In this document: piece by piece, positions 1 through 10,062 of the stretch
Numbering within the stretch: the stretch's first letter is position 1
How the letters are laid out: each line of letters begins with the position of its first letter
DNA from: an uncultured Eubacterium sp.
GTDB taxonomy: Bacteria > Bacillota > Clostridia > Lachnospirales > Lachnospiraceae
Reading direction: 5' to 3'
Length of the DNA: 40,108 nucleotides
Assembly (NCBI GenBank): GCA_905236805.1
Contig: CAJOPH010000065.1
Location: 1 to 40,108 of the forward strand
The notes under the pieces: model-generated
The model's database searches: none
What the model saw: only the letters and a program-made list of their open reading frames with translations
What the model was told of the DNA's origin: nothing
Position numbers and translations under genes: made by a program

Positions 1-492
1 GATATCCCGTTTCTGGGGATATGCCTGGGGATGCAGCTGGCGATAGTGGAATTCATGAAGAACGTGGTGGGATACGCGGATGCGGACTCCACGGAGTTTA
101 ATCCCGACACGACCCATCCCGTGATAGACCTTATGCCGGATCAGCTGGACGTGGAAAATATCGGGGGAACCTTAAGGCTGGGAGCCTGCCCGTGCACCCT
201 GGATGAGGATTCAAAGTCATATGTACTGTACGGGACAAAAGACATATCCGAAAGGCACAGGCACCGCTACGAGGTAAACAATGACTACAGGAATCAGCTT
301 ACCGAAAACGGCATGAAGCTGGCGGGGCTTTCCCCTGACGGCAGGATAATAGAAATGGTGGAGCTTGAGGGGCATCCCTGGTTTGTCGCCACCCAGGCCC
401 ACCCCGAGCTAAAGTCGAGGCCCAACAGGCCGCATCCTTTGTTCAAGGGATTTGTAAAGGCTGCCTTGGACTATCAGGCAAAGACTACCTAA
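1..492 (+). CDS. pyrG: CTP synthase, C-terminal glutaminase part (5' truncated by window)
   Basis: Frame is open from base 1: [24 protein letters not shown] with the class I GATase nucleophile Cys motif, and ...[30 protein letters not shown] typical of the PyrG C-terminus. Confidence 0.95.
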   Translation, partial: DIPFLGICLGMQLAIVEFMKNVVGYADADSTEFNPDTTHPVIDLMPDQLDVENIGGTLRLGACPCTLDEDSKSYVLYGTKDISERHRHRYEVNNDYRNQLTENGMKLAGLSPDGRIIEMVELEGHPWFVATQAHPELKSRPNRPHPLFKGFVKAALDYQAKTT

Positions 493-498
493 AAAGTT

Positions 499-1098
499 AT
501 GACGAAGCTTATTATAGCATTAAATATCATAGTGTTTGTGGCATATACCGTGATGGGAGATCCGTCTGATGCAGAGTTCATGTACCGGCATGGGGCCGTT
601 TTTTCGCCTGCCGTGACAGAGGGGCATGAGTACTACAGGCTCCTTACCGCGGTATTTCTTCATTTTGATTTTGGGCATATATTTAACAATATGATCCTTT
701 TGTATTTCCTGGGGGATGCGCTGGAGAAGGGGCTGGGAAAATTCCGCTATATGCTCGTGTACCTGGCATCCGGGATACTGGGGAATGTGGCCACGGTATG
801 GATAGAGAGCCTTAACGGTGACTATTCGGTATCCGCGGGAGCCTCGGGGGCCGTCTTTGGTATCCTGGGGGCCTTTGTCTTTGAGGTCTTGTCACACAGG
901 GGAAGGTATGCCGGCATATCGGGAAAGAGGCTTTTGTTTTTCATCCTTCTTAGCCTGTATTCGGGCTTTGCCACGGCAGGCGTAAACAATATTGCCCACG
1001 TCGCGGGGATGATTTCCGGTTTTTTCATAACATTTATAGTTGATTTTCCGCGAAAAAAGTCATATAATAGACAGGTTAATGACATTAGGAACTGTTAA
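499..1098 (+). CDS. rhomboid-family intramembrane serine protease
   Basis: Multi-TM protein with GASGAVFGILGA (GxSG) and a conserved His in NNIAHVAGMISGF. Confidence 0.9.
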   Translation: MTKLIIALNIIVFVAYTVMGDPSDAEFMYRHGAVFSPAVTEGHEYYRLLTAVFLHFDFGHIFNNMILLYFLGDALEKGLGKFRYMLVYLASGILGNVATVWIESLNGDYSVSAGASGAVFGILGAFVFEVLSHRGRYAGISGKRLLFFILLSLYSGFATAGVNNIAHVAGMISGFFITFIVDFPRKKSYNRQVNDIRNC

Positions 1099-1150
1099 GA
1101 AATAACTTTTTAATTCTTTCACAGTTCCTTAGGTAAGGAGCTGGCATGAA

Positions 1151-2146
1151 ATGAAGATAAACATATACTACGGAGGCAGGGGCGTCCTCGACGACCCCAC
1201 GCTCTATGTCATCAGGAAGATGGAGGAGGTTCTCTCGGAGCTCAATGTCACTACATCCCGTTATAATCTCTACGAGCAGAAAAACGCCATCCCGACCCTG
1301 CCCCAGACCTTCAAGGATGCCGACGGCATAGTGCTTGCCACCACCGTCGAGTGGATAGGCATAGGTGGGTACATGCAGAGGTTTTTGGACGCCTGCTGGC
1401 TCTATGGTGACAAGTCCGTCATATCGGATCTTTACATGCAGCCCGTGGTGATGTCTACCACCTACGGGGAAAAGGACGGCCTGCTTACAATCCAGAATGC
1501 CTGGGATATCCTGGGGGGACTTCAGTGCGATGGGATGTGCGGCTACGTGGAGGATCTTCTGGCCTTCGAGATGAAGGACGAATACACCAGGATTATAGAA
1601 AAAAAGACCGAAAGCCTCTACAGGACCATCTCCCAGAAGCTGGTCACCCTTCCGTCGTCAAACCAGGCCGTGAAGCGTTCGGTGCTGCGCACGAACAAGA
1701 TAGAGCTTACGCCCCAGGAGACCGAGCAGCTCTCCAAATACGTGGCAGACGATGCCTACGTGCAGCAGCAAAAGGAAGACATAAACGAACTGGCAGGGCT
1801 GTTTTCATTGAAGCTCTTTTCGGATGATGAGGACCAGGGACCTTATTCAAAGGAGTTCAGGGAGGCGTTTACGCCGCAGGGGGACTTTACCGCCAGTTAC
1901 CAGTTTGTTTTGGATGGAAACCCGAGACCGCTTTTGATAAAGGTAAGGGGGACCGTCCTTGACATTTCCCATGAGGCGGTGGACGACGCGGACGTGGTGG
2001 CAAAGATATCCGAGGACAGGTTCGCGTCTATAGTAAGGGGGGAGGCCACCTTCCAGAAGGTATTTTTCGTGGGTGACCTTACCGCGAAAGGAAACCTGAA
2101 TACCTTCAAGATGCTCGATTCGCTGTTTCCCTTCCAGGGATATTGA
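1151..2146 (+). CDS. flavodoxin-like NAD(P)H reductase fused to a C-terminal SCP2 sterol-carrier-like domain
   Basis: N-terminus MKINIYYGGRGVLDDPTLYVIRKMEE with flavodoxin-like fold pattern; C-terminal ~100 aa (GDFTASYQFVLDGNPRPLLIKVRGTVLDISHEAVDDADVVAKISEDRFASIVRGEATFQKVFFVGDLTAKGNL) resembles SCP2. Confidence 0.75.
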   Translation: MKINIYYGGRGVLDDPTLYVIRKMEEVLSELNVTTSRYNLYEQKNAIPTLPQTFKDADGIVLATTVEWIGIGGYMQRFLDACWLYGDKSVISDLYMQPVVMSTTYGEKDGLLTIQNAWDILGGLQCDGMCGYVEDLLAFEMKDEYTRIIEKKTESLYRTISQKLVTLPSSNQAVKRSVLRTNKIELTPQETEQLSKYVADDAYVQQQKEDINELAGLFSLKLFSDDEDQGPYSKEFREAFTPQGDFTASYQFVLDGNPRPLLIKVRGTVLDISHEAVDDADVVAKISEDRFASIVRGEATFQKVFFVGDLTAKGNLNTFKMLDSLFPFQGY

Positions 2147-2232
2147 AGGTATAACGAAGGGTTTTCGCAAATCTGGCGCCAAGTCCGCCGGGAGCGGACT
2201 TGAATTAACATTTGCAATGGAGATTAAATAAA

Positions 2233-2646
2233 ATGAGCGACTGTATTTTCTGCAAACTGGCGGCCGGGGAAATCCCGTCCAATACCATATACGAGGATGA
2301 TGACGTAAGGGCCATACTGGACGCCTCGCCTGCGGCCAAGGGTCACGCCCTGATCATCCCGAAGGAGCACTTTGAGGATGTGTTCGACATGGACGAAAAG
2401 ATCCTTTGCGCCTCGCACAGGGCGGCTCAAAAGGTTGCGTCCAAAATGAAAGACGCCCTGTCCTGCGACGGGGTGAACATCCTCCAGAACAACGGTGAGG
2501 CAGCAGGCCAGACGGTATTTCATTACCACGTCCACATCATCCCCCGTTACAAGGGAGATGACATGGGAGTACACATGAAATGGGAACACGTGGCATATGA
2601 GGACGACGGGGAGACCGAAGATTTCAGGAAGAAGCTTTCTCTATGA
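2233..2646 (+). CDS. HIT family protein (histidine triad hydrolase)
   Basis: MSDCIFCKLAAGEIPSNTIYEDDDVRAILD...HYHVHIIPRYKGD; in-frame ATG at 2233 preferred over the 2212 start. Confidence 0.95.
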   Translation: MSDCIFCKLAAGEIPSNTIYEDDDVRAILDASPAAKGHALIIPKEHFEDVFDMDEKILCASHRAAQKVASKMKDALSCDGVNILQNNGEAAGQTVFHYHVHIIPRYKGDDMGVHMKWEHVAYEDDGETEDFRKKLSL

Positions 2647-3715
2647 TCCTGAAGATGGTGTTTATCGCATCGGGAGCCTTGCTGTTTTTCATTTGATTTT
2701 GGTAGTAGTTTCTTTGGTCGTAGACCTCATTTATTTCGTGGAGGAGGGTATCGGGCGTAAGGATGTCGGATTCTGATATATCTTCGCATTCTTCCTCATA
2801 CAGCACCCTGGAGAACCCTTGAGTCTTGAACGAATTCGCGTTCAGGATCTGGTCGCCCCTGCTGGCGGAAAGGGGGAGGGGAATCAGGATGTTTGGCTTT
2901 TTAAGGGCCAGGATTTCCAGTATGGCATTGGCGCCGGCCCTGGAGACTACGATGTCCGCGGCGGCGAAAAGGTGCTTCAACCCGTTTTTGGAATATTCAA
3001 ACTGGGTATACCCTTTCTTTACGACCAGGCTCTCGTCCAGCATCCCGGCCCCACACAGGTGAACCACCCGGAATCGGGGGAGGAGGGATGGAAGGATCTT
3101 ACGTATGGTATCGTTGATGTGCCTTGCACCGGAGCTTCCGCCTATCACCAGCAGCACGGGCTTGTCCTCATCAAAGCCGCACAGGGCAAGACCCTTTTGC
3201 CGGTTCCCGTCCAAGAGCTCCTTCCTGATGGGGGAGCCCGTGAAAATGGCTTTTTCGGGAGGAAGGTGGGACAAGGTCTCGGGGAAATTGCAGCAGACCC
3301 TGGCGGCCTTCGGGATGGCCAGCCTGTTGGCCAGCCCGGGCGTCATGTCCGATTCGTGGATTATCACGGGGACCTTTCGTTTGGCGGCGGCAAAGACCAC
3401 GGGCACGGATACGAAGCCCCCCTTGGAGAACACCACATCCGGGGAGAGCTTTTTCATCAGGGAAAGGGCCTGACGGTATCCCCTTACGATGCGGAAGGGA
3501 TCCGTGAAATTTTTCACATCCATGTAACGGCGCAGCTTCCCCGAGGATATGGGATGGTAGTCAATGCCCTGCTCCTCTATGAGCTCTTTTTCGATGCCGT
3601 TGTAGGAGCCTATGTAGGAAATGTCGTACCCGTGCTCCTTAAGGATCGGGAATAACGCGATGTTTGGGTTTACGTGACCGGCGGTGCCCCCGCCCGTCAT
3701 TATTATTTTTTTCAT
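2624..3715 (-). CDS. murG: UDP-N-acetylglucosamine--N-acetylmuramyl-(pentapeptide) pyrophosphoryl-undecaprenol N-acetylglucosamine transferase
   Basis: MKKIIMTGGGTAGHVNPNIAL; GGSSGARHIND; SRAGANAILEILALKKPNILIPLP. Confidence 0.96.
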   Translation of the reverse strand: MKKIIMTGGGTAGHVNPNIALFPILKEHGYDISYIGSYNGIEKELIEEQGIDYHPISSGKLRRYMDVKNFTDPFRIVRGYRQALSLMKKLSPDVVFSKGGFVSVPVVFAAAKRKVPVIIHESDMTPGLANRLAIPKAARVCCNFPETLSHLPPEKAIFTGSPIRKELLDGNRQKGLALCGFDEDKPVLLVIGGSSGARHINDTIRKILPSLLPRFRVVHLCGAGMLDESLVVKKGYTQFEYSKNGLKHLFAAADIVVSRAGANAILEILALKKPNILIPLPLSASRGDQILNANSFKTQGFSRVLYEEECEDISESDILTPDTLLHEINEVYDQRNYYQNQMKNSKAPDAINTIFRIIEKASS

Positions 3716-3826
3716 ATCGTATATACACTCCTTGGGGATTAGATTATAGAAAACAAATTTGTTTATTTACTATAACATAATAGTCAGTTTTAAAATATTT
3801 GTCAAGTAATCATAAGGAGATTCGCC

Positions 3827-5170
3827 ATGGGTTTGATTTCTTTGAATTTAGCCAAAGCGCAGGGGTTCGTTCCGGAAGGGATGCCGGAAAAAATGAAAGA
3901 AAAGGGCAAAGCCGCCCAGGAGGAGCTTTTGTCCCGGGGCGGCAGGGGGAATGAATTTACCGGATGGATAGATCTTCCCGAAGCCTACGACAGGCAGGAG
4001 TTTGAGAGGATACAAAAAGCCGTGGGGAAGATACGCTCGGATTCCGATGTGCTCCTGGTGATAGGTATAGGAGGCTCCTACCTTGGGGCGAGGGCCGCCA
4101 TAGAGTTTCTGGGGCATAGCTTCTACAATGAGCTTCCCAAGGAAAAGCGGGGAGGCCCCGAAATCTATTTTCTGGGGAACCAGATGTCCGGCACCTATGC
4201 GAAGGAGATAATGGATGTGATTGACGGAAAGGATTTTTCCATCAATATCATATCCAAGTCGGGAACCACGACAGAGCCCGCCATAGCCTTCCGTATCTTC
4301 AAGGAAATAATGGAAAACAGATACGGAAAGACCGAGAGCGCAAAGAGGATATACGCAACCACCGACAAGTCCAAAGGAGCCCTAAAAACCCTGGCGGATG
4401 CCGAAGGGTATGAGACCTTCGTGGTACCGGACGACATAGGCGGGAGGTTCTCCGTGCTTACGGCGGTGGGACTTCTTCCGATAGCGGTATCGGGGGCGGA
4501 CATCGAAAAGCTCATGCAGGGAGCCTTGGACCAGAGGAACGAGTTACTTTCGAACAAGGAAAGTAACGCGGCCCTTGATTACGCGGTATACAGGAACATA
4601 TTCCGCGAAGACGGCAAGGAAGTAGAGATTTTGGCAAACTATGAGCCGGGCTTTCATTTCGTGGCGGAATGGTGGAAGCAGCTCTACGGGGAGAGCGAGG
4701 GAAAGGAACATAAAGGTCTTTTTCCCGCGGCGGTGGATCTTACGACAGACCTTCATTCCATGGGCCAGTACATCCAGGATGGAAACAGGATATTGATGGA
4801 GACGGTGCTGGATCTTAATGAACAAAGGGCCCACATGGACATAAAGGCACAAGAGGATGACCTTGACGGGCTCAATTACCTTGCGGGAAAGAGCATGGAC
4901 TTTGTGAACAAAAACGCCATGAACGGCACCATCCTGGCACATAATGACGGCGGGGTTCCCGTATTGGTGGTGAATGTGCCATCCCAGGATGAGCACAGCC
5001 TTGGGGCGCTGTTTTATTTCTTTGAGTATGCCTGCGGCATCAGCGGCTATATCCTGGGAGTCAATCCCTTTGACCAGCCGGGCGTGGAAAGCTACAAGAA
5101 AAACATGTTTGCCCTTCTCGGGAAGCCCGGGTACGAGCAATTAAGGGATGATTTAACAAAGAGACTATAG
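3827..5170 (+). CDS. pgi: glucose-6-phosphate isomerase
   Basis: [84 protein letters not shown]. Confidence 0.97.
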   Translation: MGLISLNLAKAQGFVPEGMPEKMKEKGKAAQEELLSRGGRGNEFTGWIDLPEAYDRQEFERIQKAVGKIRSDSDVLLVIGIGGSYLGARAAIEFLGHSFYNELPKEKRGGPEIYFLGNQMSGTYAKEIMDVIDGKDFSINIISKSGTTTEPAIAFRIFKEIMENRYGKTESAKRIYATTDKSKGALKTLADAEGYETFVVPDDIGGRFSVLTAVGLLPIAVSGADIEKLMQGALDQRNELLSNKESNAALDYAVYRNIFREDGKEVEILANYEPGFHFVAEWWKQLYGESEGKEHKGLFPAAVDLTTDLHSMGQYIQDGNRILMETVLDLNEQRAHMDIKAQEDDLDGLNYLAGKSMDFVNKNAMNGTILAHNDGGVPVLVVNVPSQDEHSLGALFYFFEYACGISGYILGVNPFDQPGVESYKKNMFALLGKPGYEQLRDDLTKRL

Positions 5171-5175
5171 TCATA

Positions 5176-5200
5176 ATCATAATTATGATCTGACTTTTTT
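5176..5200 (+). terminator. possible weak terminator after pgi
   Basis: Perfect palindrome ATCATAATTATGAT (5176-5189) followed by CTGACTTTTTT; AT-only stem. Confidence 0.35.
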
Positions 5201-5243
5201 ACAGGAACAGTAACATTGGGTGTTTGATAGGGAAGAAAGTATT

Positions 5244-6908
5244 ATGAACGAAAGGGAAGAAAAAGAAGAATTGGCAACAGGTGAAGGAAGGGGGGCAAAG
5301 ATAGCCCTGGCCGTGGGAGGCAGTATTTTTCTCATCCTCTTTATCGCATATCTGGTGGGGGTATTTTACTATCAGAATCATTATCTGCCGGGGACGCTGA
5401 TAAACGGCATAGACACTTCCAACCGCACGGATGAGAGCGTGGGGGAGGATTTTGAGGAGCAGGCAAAGACCTATTCGCTGACCGTGAAGGAAAGGAACGG
5501 CTCTGCCGAGACCATACAGGGTATCGACGTGGCGTTCAGGATGAGTTACGGTGAGTCCTTTGACAGGGTTTTGGCGGAGCAAAGCCCGTTCACATGGATA
5601 TTTACCCTGTTTTCCACTACGGAAGAGACGGTAAATCCCACCTCCATCAGTTTTGACGAAGAGGCCCTTGACGGGATAATAGATGAGCTCGACTGCATGG
5701 ATTCATCTACCTGGACGAAATGCGAAAACGCGAAGCTTTCCGAATATGACGAAGAGGAGGGCTACACCATAAAGGAAGCCGTCTATGGCACGACCCTTGA
5801 CAAGGACATAGCCGCCGAAGCCATCAGGGAGGCCATGAAAAAAGGTGACAGCGAGGTAGACCTTACCGCCACGGACTGCTATGAGCAGCCCGAATACACA
5901 TCGGATTCCCCCGAGGTGGAACAGATGCTTGATACCGCAAATAAATATGCCGATGCCGACATAAAGTATACCTTTGGCGATGACACGGAGGAGGTTGACG
6001 GCTCCGTCATCAGCGGGTGGATCTCCCAGAAAAAAAAGCCCGGGATAAACCTTGACGAAGACGCCATAGCGGACTACGTGGCAGGTCTTGCCGAAAAATA
6101 CGACACGGTGAACAAGGAAAGGAAATTCAAGTCCACCACGGGGGTGAAGGTCACGGTTCCGGCCGGTACCTATGGGTGGAAGATAGATCAGGAAGCCACG
6201 GTAAAGAGCCTTACCAAGCTCATAAAGGACGGAAAGTCCTATGAGGGAGACGTGGAGTATTCCCAGACGGCGGCCTCCCATGCCAAAAAGGATTTCGGGG
6301 ACACCTATGTGGAGGTAGACCTTTCCACACAGCACCTGTACTACTACAAGGACGGGAAGCAGGTAGTCTCTACGGACTTTGTGTCGGGATGCGTGTCGAA
6401 AAGCAGGGAGACACCTACGGGAGCCTACTATGTGGTCTACAAGCAGAAAGACGCCACCCTCAAGGGACAGGGGTATTCCACACCCGTGGATTTCTGGATG
6501 CCGTTTTTTGATGGCTGCGGGCTGCATGACGCTACCTGGAGGTCGTCCTTCGGGGGGACCATATACCTCTACCACGGATCCCATGGCTGCATAAACCTTC
6601 CCCTTTCGGTGGCGGAGACCATATTCGGGCAGCTGGAAGAGGGAACGCCCGTATTGGTATTTGAATCCGTGGACAATACCCAGAAGTACGCCTCCATAAA
6701 GGCTGCAGCAGCAGCGGCTGCGAAGAGGGCGGCGGAGGCTGCGAAGAAAAAGGCGAAAAAAGAATCCGAAGATGATGAAAAGTCATCCAAGAGCGACAAG
6801 AAAAAGTCAGGTGACTCATCTTCTTCCAAGAAAAAAAGTTCCGACAATTCATCATCAAAGAAAAAGTCGGACAGCAGTTCCAACAAGAAAAAAAAGAGCA
6901 GTGATTGA
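5244..6908 (+). CDS. membrane-anchored L,D-transpeptidase (PG-binding + YkuD) with Ala/Lys then Ser/Lys tail
   Basis: N-terminal TM (IALAVGGSIFLILFIAYLVGVFYY), YkuD catalytic motif LYHGSHGCINLP, low-complexity tail KAAAAAAAKRAAEAAKKKAKKESEDDEKSSKSDKKK...; ATG 5244 has SD-like GGGAAGAAAG. Confidence 0.9.
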   Translation: MNEREEKEELATGEGRGAKIALAVGGSIFLILFIAYLVGVFYYQNHYLPGTLINGIDTSNRTDESVGEDFEEQAKTYSLTVKERNGSAETIQGIDVAFRMSYGESFDRVLAEQSPFTWIFTLFSTTEETVNPTSISFDEEALDGIIDELDCMDSSTWTKCENAKLSEYDEEEGYTIKEAVYGTTLDKDIAAEAIREAMKKGDSEVDLTATDCYEQPEYTSDSPEVEQMLDTANKYADADIKYTFGDDTEEVDGSVISGWISQKKKPGINLDEDAIADYVAGLAEKYDTVNKERKFKSTTGVKVTVPAGTYGWKIDQEATVKSLTKLIKDGKSYEGDVEYSQTAASHAKKDFGDTYVEVDLSTQHLYYYKDGKQVVSTDFVSGCVSKSRETPTGAYYVVYKQKDATLKGQGYSTPVDFWMPFFDGCGLHDATWRSSFGGTIYLYHGSHGCINLPLSVAETIFGQLEEGTPVLVFESVDNTQKYASIKAAAAAAAKRAAEAAKKKAKKESEDDEKSSKSDKKKSGDSSSSKKKSSDNSSSKKKSDSSSNKKKKSSD

Positions 6909-6926
6909 CATTACCGGGGAGGGACC

Positions 6927-7916
6927 ATGAACTTAAAAGGAAGGGATTTTCTGACCCTTAAGGACTATACTCCTGAGGAGATATTGTACCTGATAGACCT
7001 CGCGCAGGAATATAAACAGAAAAAACATGCCGGGATACCGCATGATACCTTAAAAGGTAAGAATGTAGCGCTTATCTTTGAAAAGACAAGCACCCGCACG
7101 AGGTGTTCGTTCGAGGTGGCAGCGCACGATCTGGGGATGGGCACCACGTACTTAGATCCTTCGGGCTCCCAGATAGGAAAAAAGGAAAGCATAAAGGACA
7201 CGGCCAGGGTGCTCGATCGCATGTACGATGGCATAGAATACAGGGGATTCGGGCAGCACATAGTGGACGAGCTGGCAAAGTACGCCCAGGTGCCGGTGTG
7301 GAACGGACTGACCGATGAGTACCATCCCACCCAGATATTGGCAGATATGCTGACCATCAGGGAGGAGTTTGGGGAGCTTGAGGGGCTAAAGTTTGTATAC
7401 ATGGGGGATGCGCGCTTCAACATGGGCAATTCCCTCATGATAGGATGCTCCAAGCTGGGCATTGATTTTACCGCCTGCGCGCCGTCCTTGTATTTTCCTG
7501 ACCATGACCTCATAGAGGTCTGCGGCGAGTACGCCGAAAAGTCAGGTGCCAGGCTTACCTTCGAAGAGGACGTAAAAAAGGCTGTAAAGGATGCGAATAT
7601 CATATATACGGACGTATGGGTATCCATGGGCGAGGATGAAAAGGTATGGGAGGAGAGGATAAGGGACCTTACCCCCTACAGGGTGACACAGGAAGTGATG
7701 GATTGTGCAGCGGATAACGCCATCTTCCTCCACTGTCTGCCTTCTTTCCACGACACCAAGACCAGGGTGGGAAAGGACATATTCGACAAATTCGGCATCA
7801 GGGAGATGGAGGTCACGGACGAGGTCTTCGAGGGACCAAGGTCGCGCGTGTTTGATGAGGCGGAAAACAGGATGCACACCATAAAGGCAGTAATGGCCGC
7901 CACATTGGGAGCCTAG
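6927..7916 (+). CDS. argF: ornithine carbamoyltransferase
   Basis: [45 protein letters not shown]. Confidence 0.96.
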   Translation: MNLKGRDFLTLKDYTPEEILYLIDLAQEYKQKKHAGIPHDTLKGKNVALIFEKTSTRTRCSFEVAAHDLGMGTTYLDPSGSQIGKKESIKDTARVLDRMYDGIEYRGFGQHIVDELAKYAQVPVWNGLTDEYHPTQILADMLTIREEFGELEGLKFVYMGDARFNMGNSLMIGCSKLGIDFTACAPSLYFPDHDLIEVCGEYAEKSGARLTFEEDVKKAVKDANIIYTDVWVSMGEDEKVWEERIRDLTPYRVTQEVMDCAADNAIFLHCLPSFHDTKTRVGKDIFDKFGIREMEVTDEVFEGPRSRVFDEAENRMHTIKAVMAATLGA

Positions 7917-8252
7917 ATGTACCAGGATGAGGTCATACTCTGCGCGGCCAGCGCGTACGAGGAAAAATATTACCTGAATGAAGATTTTGCGAACCTCCCC
8001 TCCGGAGTAAAAGATGAGCTGAAGGTCATGTGCACGCTTTACACCATGGACATAGGGGGTATCCTCGAGGTCTATTATGACGAAGAAGGGAATCTGCACT
8101 TTAGGACCACGGCCCGGGAGGGGGATTTTTCCTATGATGAGATAGGCAGCGTCCTTAAGATAAAGCAGCTAAGGACAGAAAAAAGAGACCTCTTGGAATC
8201 CCTCGAGATGTATTTCAGGGTGTTTTTCCTTGGGGAGGAATACGGGGAATAA
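7917..8252 (+). CDS. small conserved protein of unknown function (possibly DUF6145 family)
   Basis: ORF starts directly after the argF stop and sits in the argF-coaX gene run; 111 aa acidic protein without recognised motif. Confidence 0.6.
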   Translation: MYQDEVILCAASAYEEKYYLNEDFANLPSGVKDELKVMCTLYTMDIGGILEVYYDEEGNLHFRTTAREGDFSYDEIGSVLKIKQLRTEKRDLLESLEMYFRVFFLGEEYGE

Positions 8253-8254
8253 AA

Positions 8255-9025
8255 ATGCTTCTGGCAATAGATGTAGGAAACACGAACATTACCTGTGGGA
8301 TATTCGACGGCTCAAAGATGGTGGCCACCTTCCGCATGACGACCAGGCAGGTGCAGACGTCGGATGAGTACGGGATGATACTTTCAAACCTTTTAAGGTC
8401 GAACAAGATTTCGGCGGAATCCATAGACGATATCTGTGTGGCGTCGGTCGTACCGAAGATCATGTACTCACTGGGGAGCGCGCTGATAAAATATTTCAAT
8501 ATCGTGCCGGTCACGGTAGATCACACATTGGAGACGGGAATCAGGCTGGATTTTCCCAATCCCGGACAGGTGGGCGCAGACAGGATAGTGGATGCCGTGG
8601 CGGCCTATGAGCTCTACGGCGGGCCTGTCATAGTCATAGACTTCGGGACGGCTACCACGTACGACATGGTCACGGAGGACGGTGCCTTCATAGGAGGCGT
8701 GACGGCTCCCGGTGTGCAGGGGTCTGCCGCGGCATTGTGGAACCTTGCGGCAAAGCTCCCCGAGGTCGAGATCAAAAAGCCATCGAAGATCCTTGGGAAG
8801 GATACCATATCCTCCATGCAGTCGGGCATAGTATACGGACAGATCGGACAGACCGAGGCCATAATACGAGGAATAAAGGAAGAGATGGGACTGAAGGAAA
8901 TAAAGACGGTGGCGACCGGGGGCATGGGAAACCTCATAGCCAATGAGACAGATTCCATAGACGTCTACAACCAGTCCCTCACCATGTATGGCTTGCAGAT
9001 CATCCACAGCAAGCAAAAAAAATAG
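8255..9025 (+). CDS. coaX: type III pantothenate kinase
   Basis: MLLAIDVGNTNITCGIFDG, DFGTATTYDMV, GGVTAPGVQGSAAALWNLAAKLP, ATGGMGNL. Confidence 0.95.
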   Translation: MLLAIDVGNTNITCGIFDGSKMVATFRMTTRQVQTSDEYGMILSNLLRSNKISAESIDDICVASVVPKIMYSLGSALIKYFNIVPVTVDHTLETGIRLDFPNPGQVGADRIVDAVAAYELYGGPVIVIDFGTATTYDMVTEDGAFIGGVTAPGVQGSAAALWNLAAKLPEVEIKKPSKILGKDTISSMQSGIVYGQIGQTEAIIRGIKEEMGLKEIKTVATGGMGNLIANETDSIDVYNQSLTMYGLQIIHSKQKK

Positions 9026-9035
9026 CTTACGAACG

Positions 9036-10004
9036 ATGAAGACACTGAAAATAGGATCCGTGCAGCTGAAAAACAGATACATACTGGCACCCATGGCGGG
9101 CACCACGGACATGGTGTTTAGGAGCATATGTTCATCCTTTGGCGCGGGGATGGTATGTACGGAGATGGTCAGCGCGAAGGCCGTAAGCTACGGGGACAAA
9201 AAATCCCAAGCCCTCATGGAGATATCCCCTGACGAGGCACCTGTTTCCCTTCAGATATTCGGCTCGGATCCTGTCCTTATGGGGGAGGTTGCGGCCGCGA
9301 TAGAAGGTCTGCCTTTTTCGATTTTGGATATCAACATGGGATGCCCCGTAAAAAAAGTCTTTGGCAACGGCGAGGGGTCAGCCCTCATGAAAGATCCTCA
9401 TCTTGCGGCAGATATAGTCAGACAGATCACAAGGCGCATAAAAAAACCCGTCACTGCAAAGATCCGCAGCGGTGTGGACGCCATGCACATAAACGCCGTG
9501 GAAGTCGCAAGGCGCCTGGAGGATGCGGGGGCATCCGCCGTGGCCGTGCACGGAAGGACCAGGGAGCAGCTCTACCGGGGGCAGGCAGATTGGGATGTGA
9601 TAAGGCAGGTGAAGGAGGCCGTGGACATTCCCGTGATAGGATCGGGGGATGTGACAGATCCTCCCTCAGCGGAAAGGATGCTTAGGGAGACGGGCTGCGA
9701 CGGGGTGATGATAGGAAGGGCAGCCCGGGGCAATCCATGGATATTCAAGGACCTTGAAGACTACGAGGAGAAGGGCACATACGGGGGAAGACCCGGCCCT
9801 TCAGGGATAAGGGATATGATACTTTACCATACCCAAAGGCTCATCGAACAAAAGGGCGAGCGCATGGCCATCCTCCAGATGAGGACCCATGCACCGTACT
9901 ATAGCAGGGGGCTTAGCGGGGCGGCCTCCCTTAGGGAAAAGATAAATAACGTAAATACATACGGGGAACTGGAAAAAGTCCTTGCATTTTTCCCCGAAAT
10001 GTGA
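9036..10004 (+). CDS. dusB: tRNA-dihydrouridine synthase
   Basis: KNRYILAPMAGTTD, DINMGCPVKKVFGNGEGSALM, VHGRTREQLYRGQADWDVI, VMIGRAARGNPWIF; ATG at 9036 in frame. Confidence 0.93.
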   Translation: MKTLKIGSVQLKNRYILAPMAGTTDMVFRSICSSFGAGMVCTEMVSAKAVSYGDKKSQALMEISPDEAPVSLQIFGSDPVLMGEVAAAIEGLPFSILDINMGCPVKKVFGNGEGSALMKDPHLAADIVRQITRRIKKPVTAKIRSGVDAMHINAVEVARRLEDAGASAVAVHGRTREQLYRGQADWDVIRQVKEAVDIPVIGSGDVTDPPSAERMLRETGCDGVMIGRAARGNPWIFKDLEDYEEKGTYGGRPGPSGIRDMILYHTQRLIEQKGERMAILQMRTHAPYYSRGLSGAASLREKINNVNTYGELEKVLAFFPEM

Positions 10005-10010
10005 TAGAAT
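9982..10010 (+). promoter_or_regulatory. candidate promoter for tRNA-Arg
   Basis: TTGCAT (9982-9987) - 17 nt - TAGAAT (10005-10010), preceded by TGA (extended -10 like). Confidence 0.55.
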
Positions 10011-10062
10011 ACTTATCTGTGTGGCTTTGACGGCAAAAGGACGCCACACCGGATGAAGACAT

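Noticed and set aside
2819-3655. 278 aa plus-strand ORF opposite murG
   Set aside because: Entirely antisense to a clear murG; Gly/Pro/His-rich shadow composition and no motif
5703-6584. 293 aa minus-strand ORF inside the L,D-transpeptidase gene
   Set aside because: Antisense shadow of a gene with clear catalytic motif
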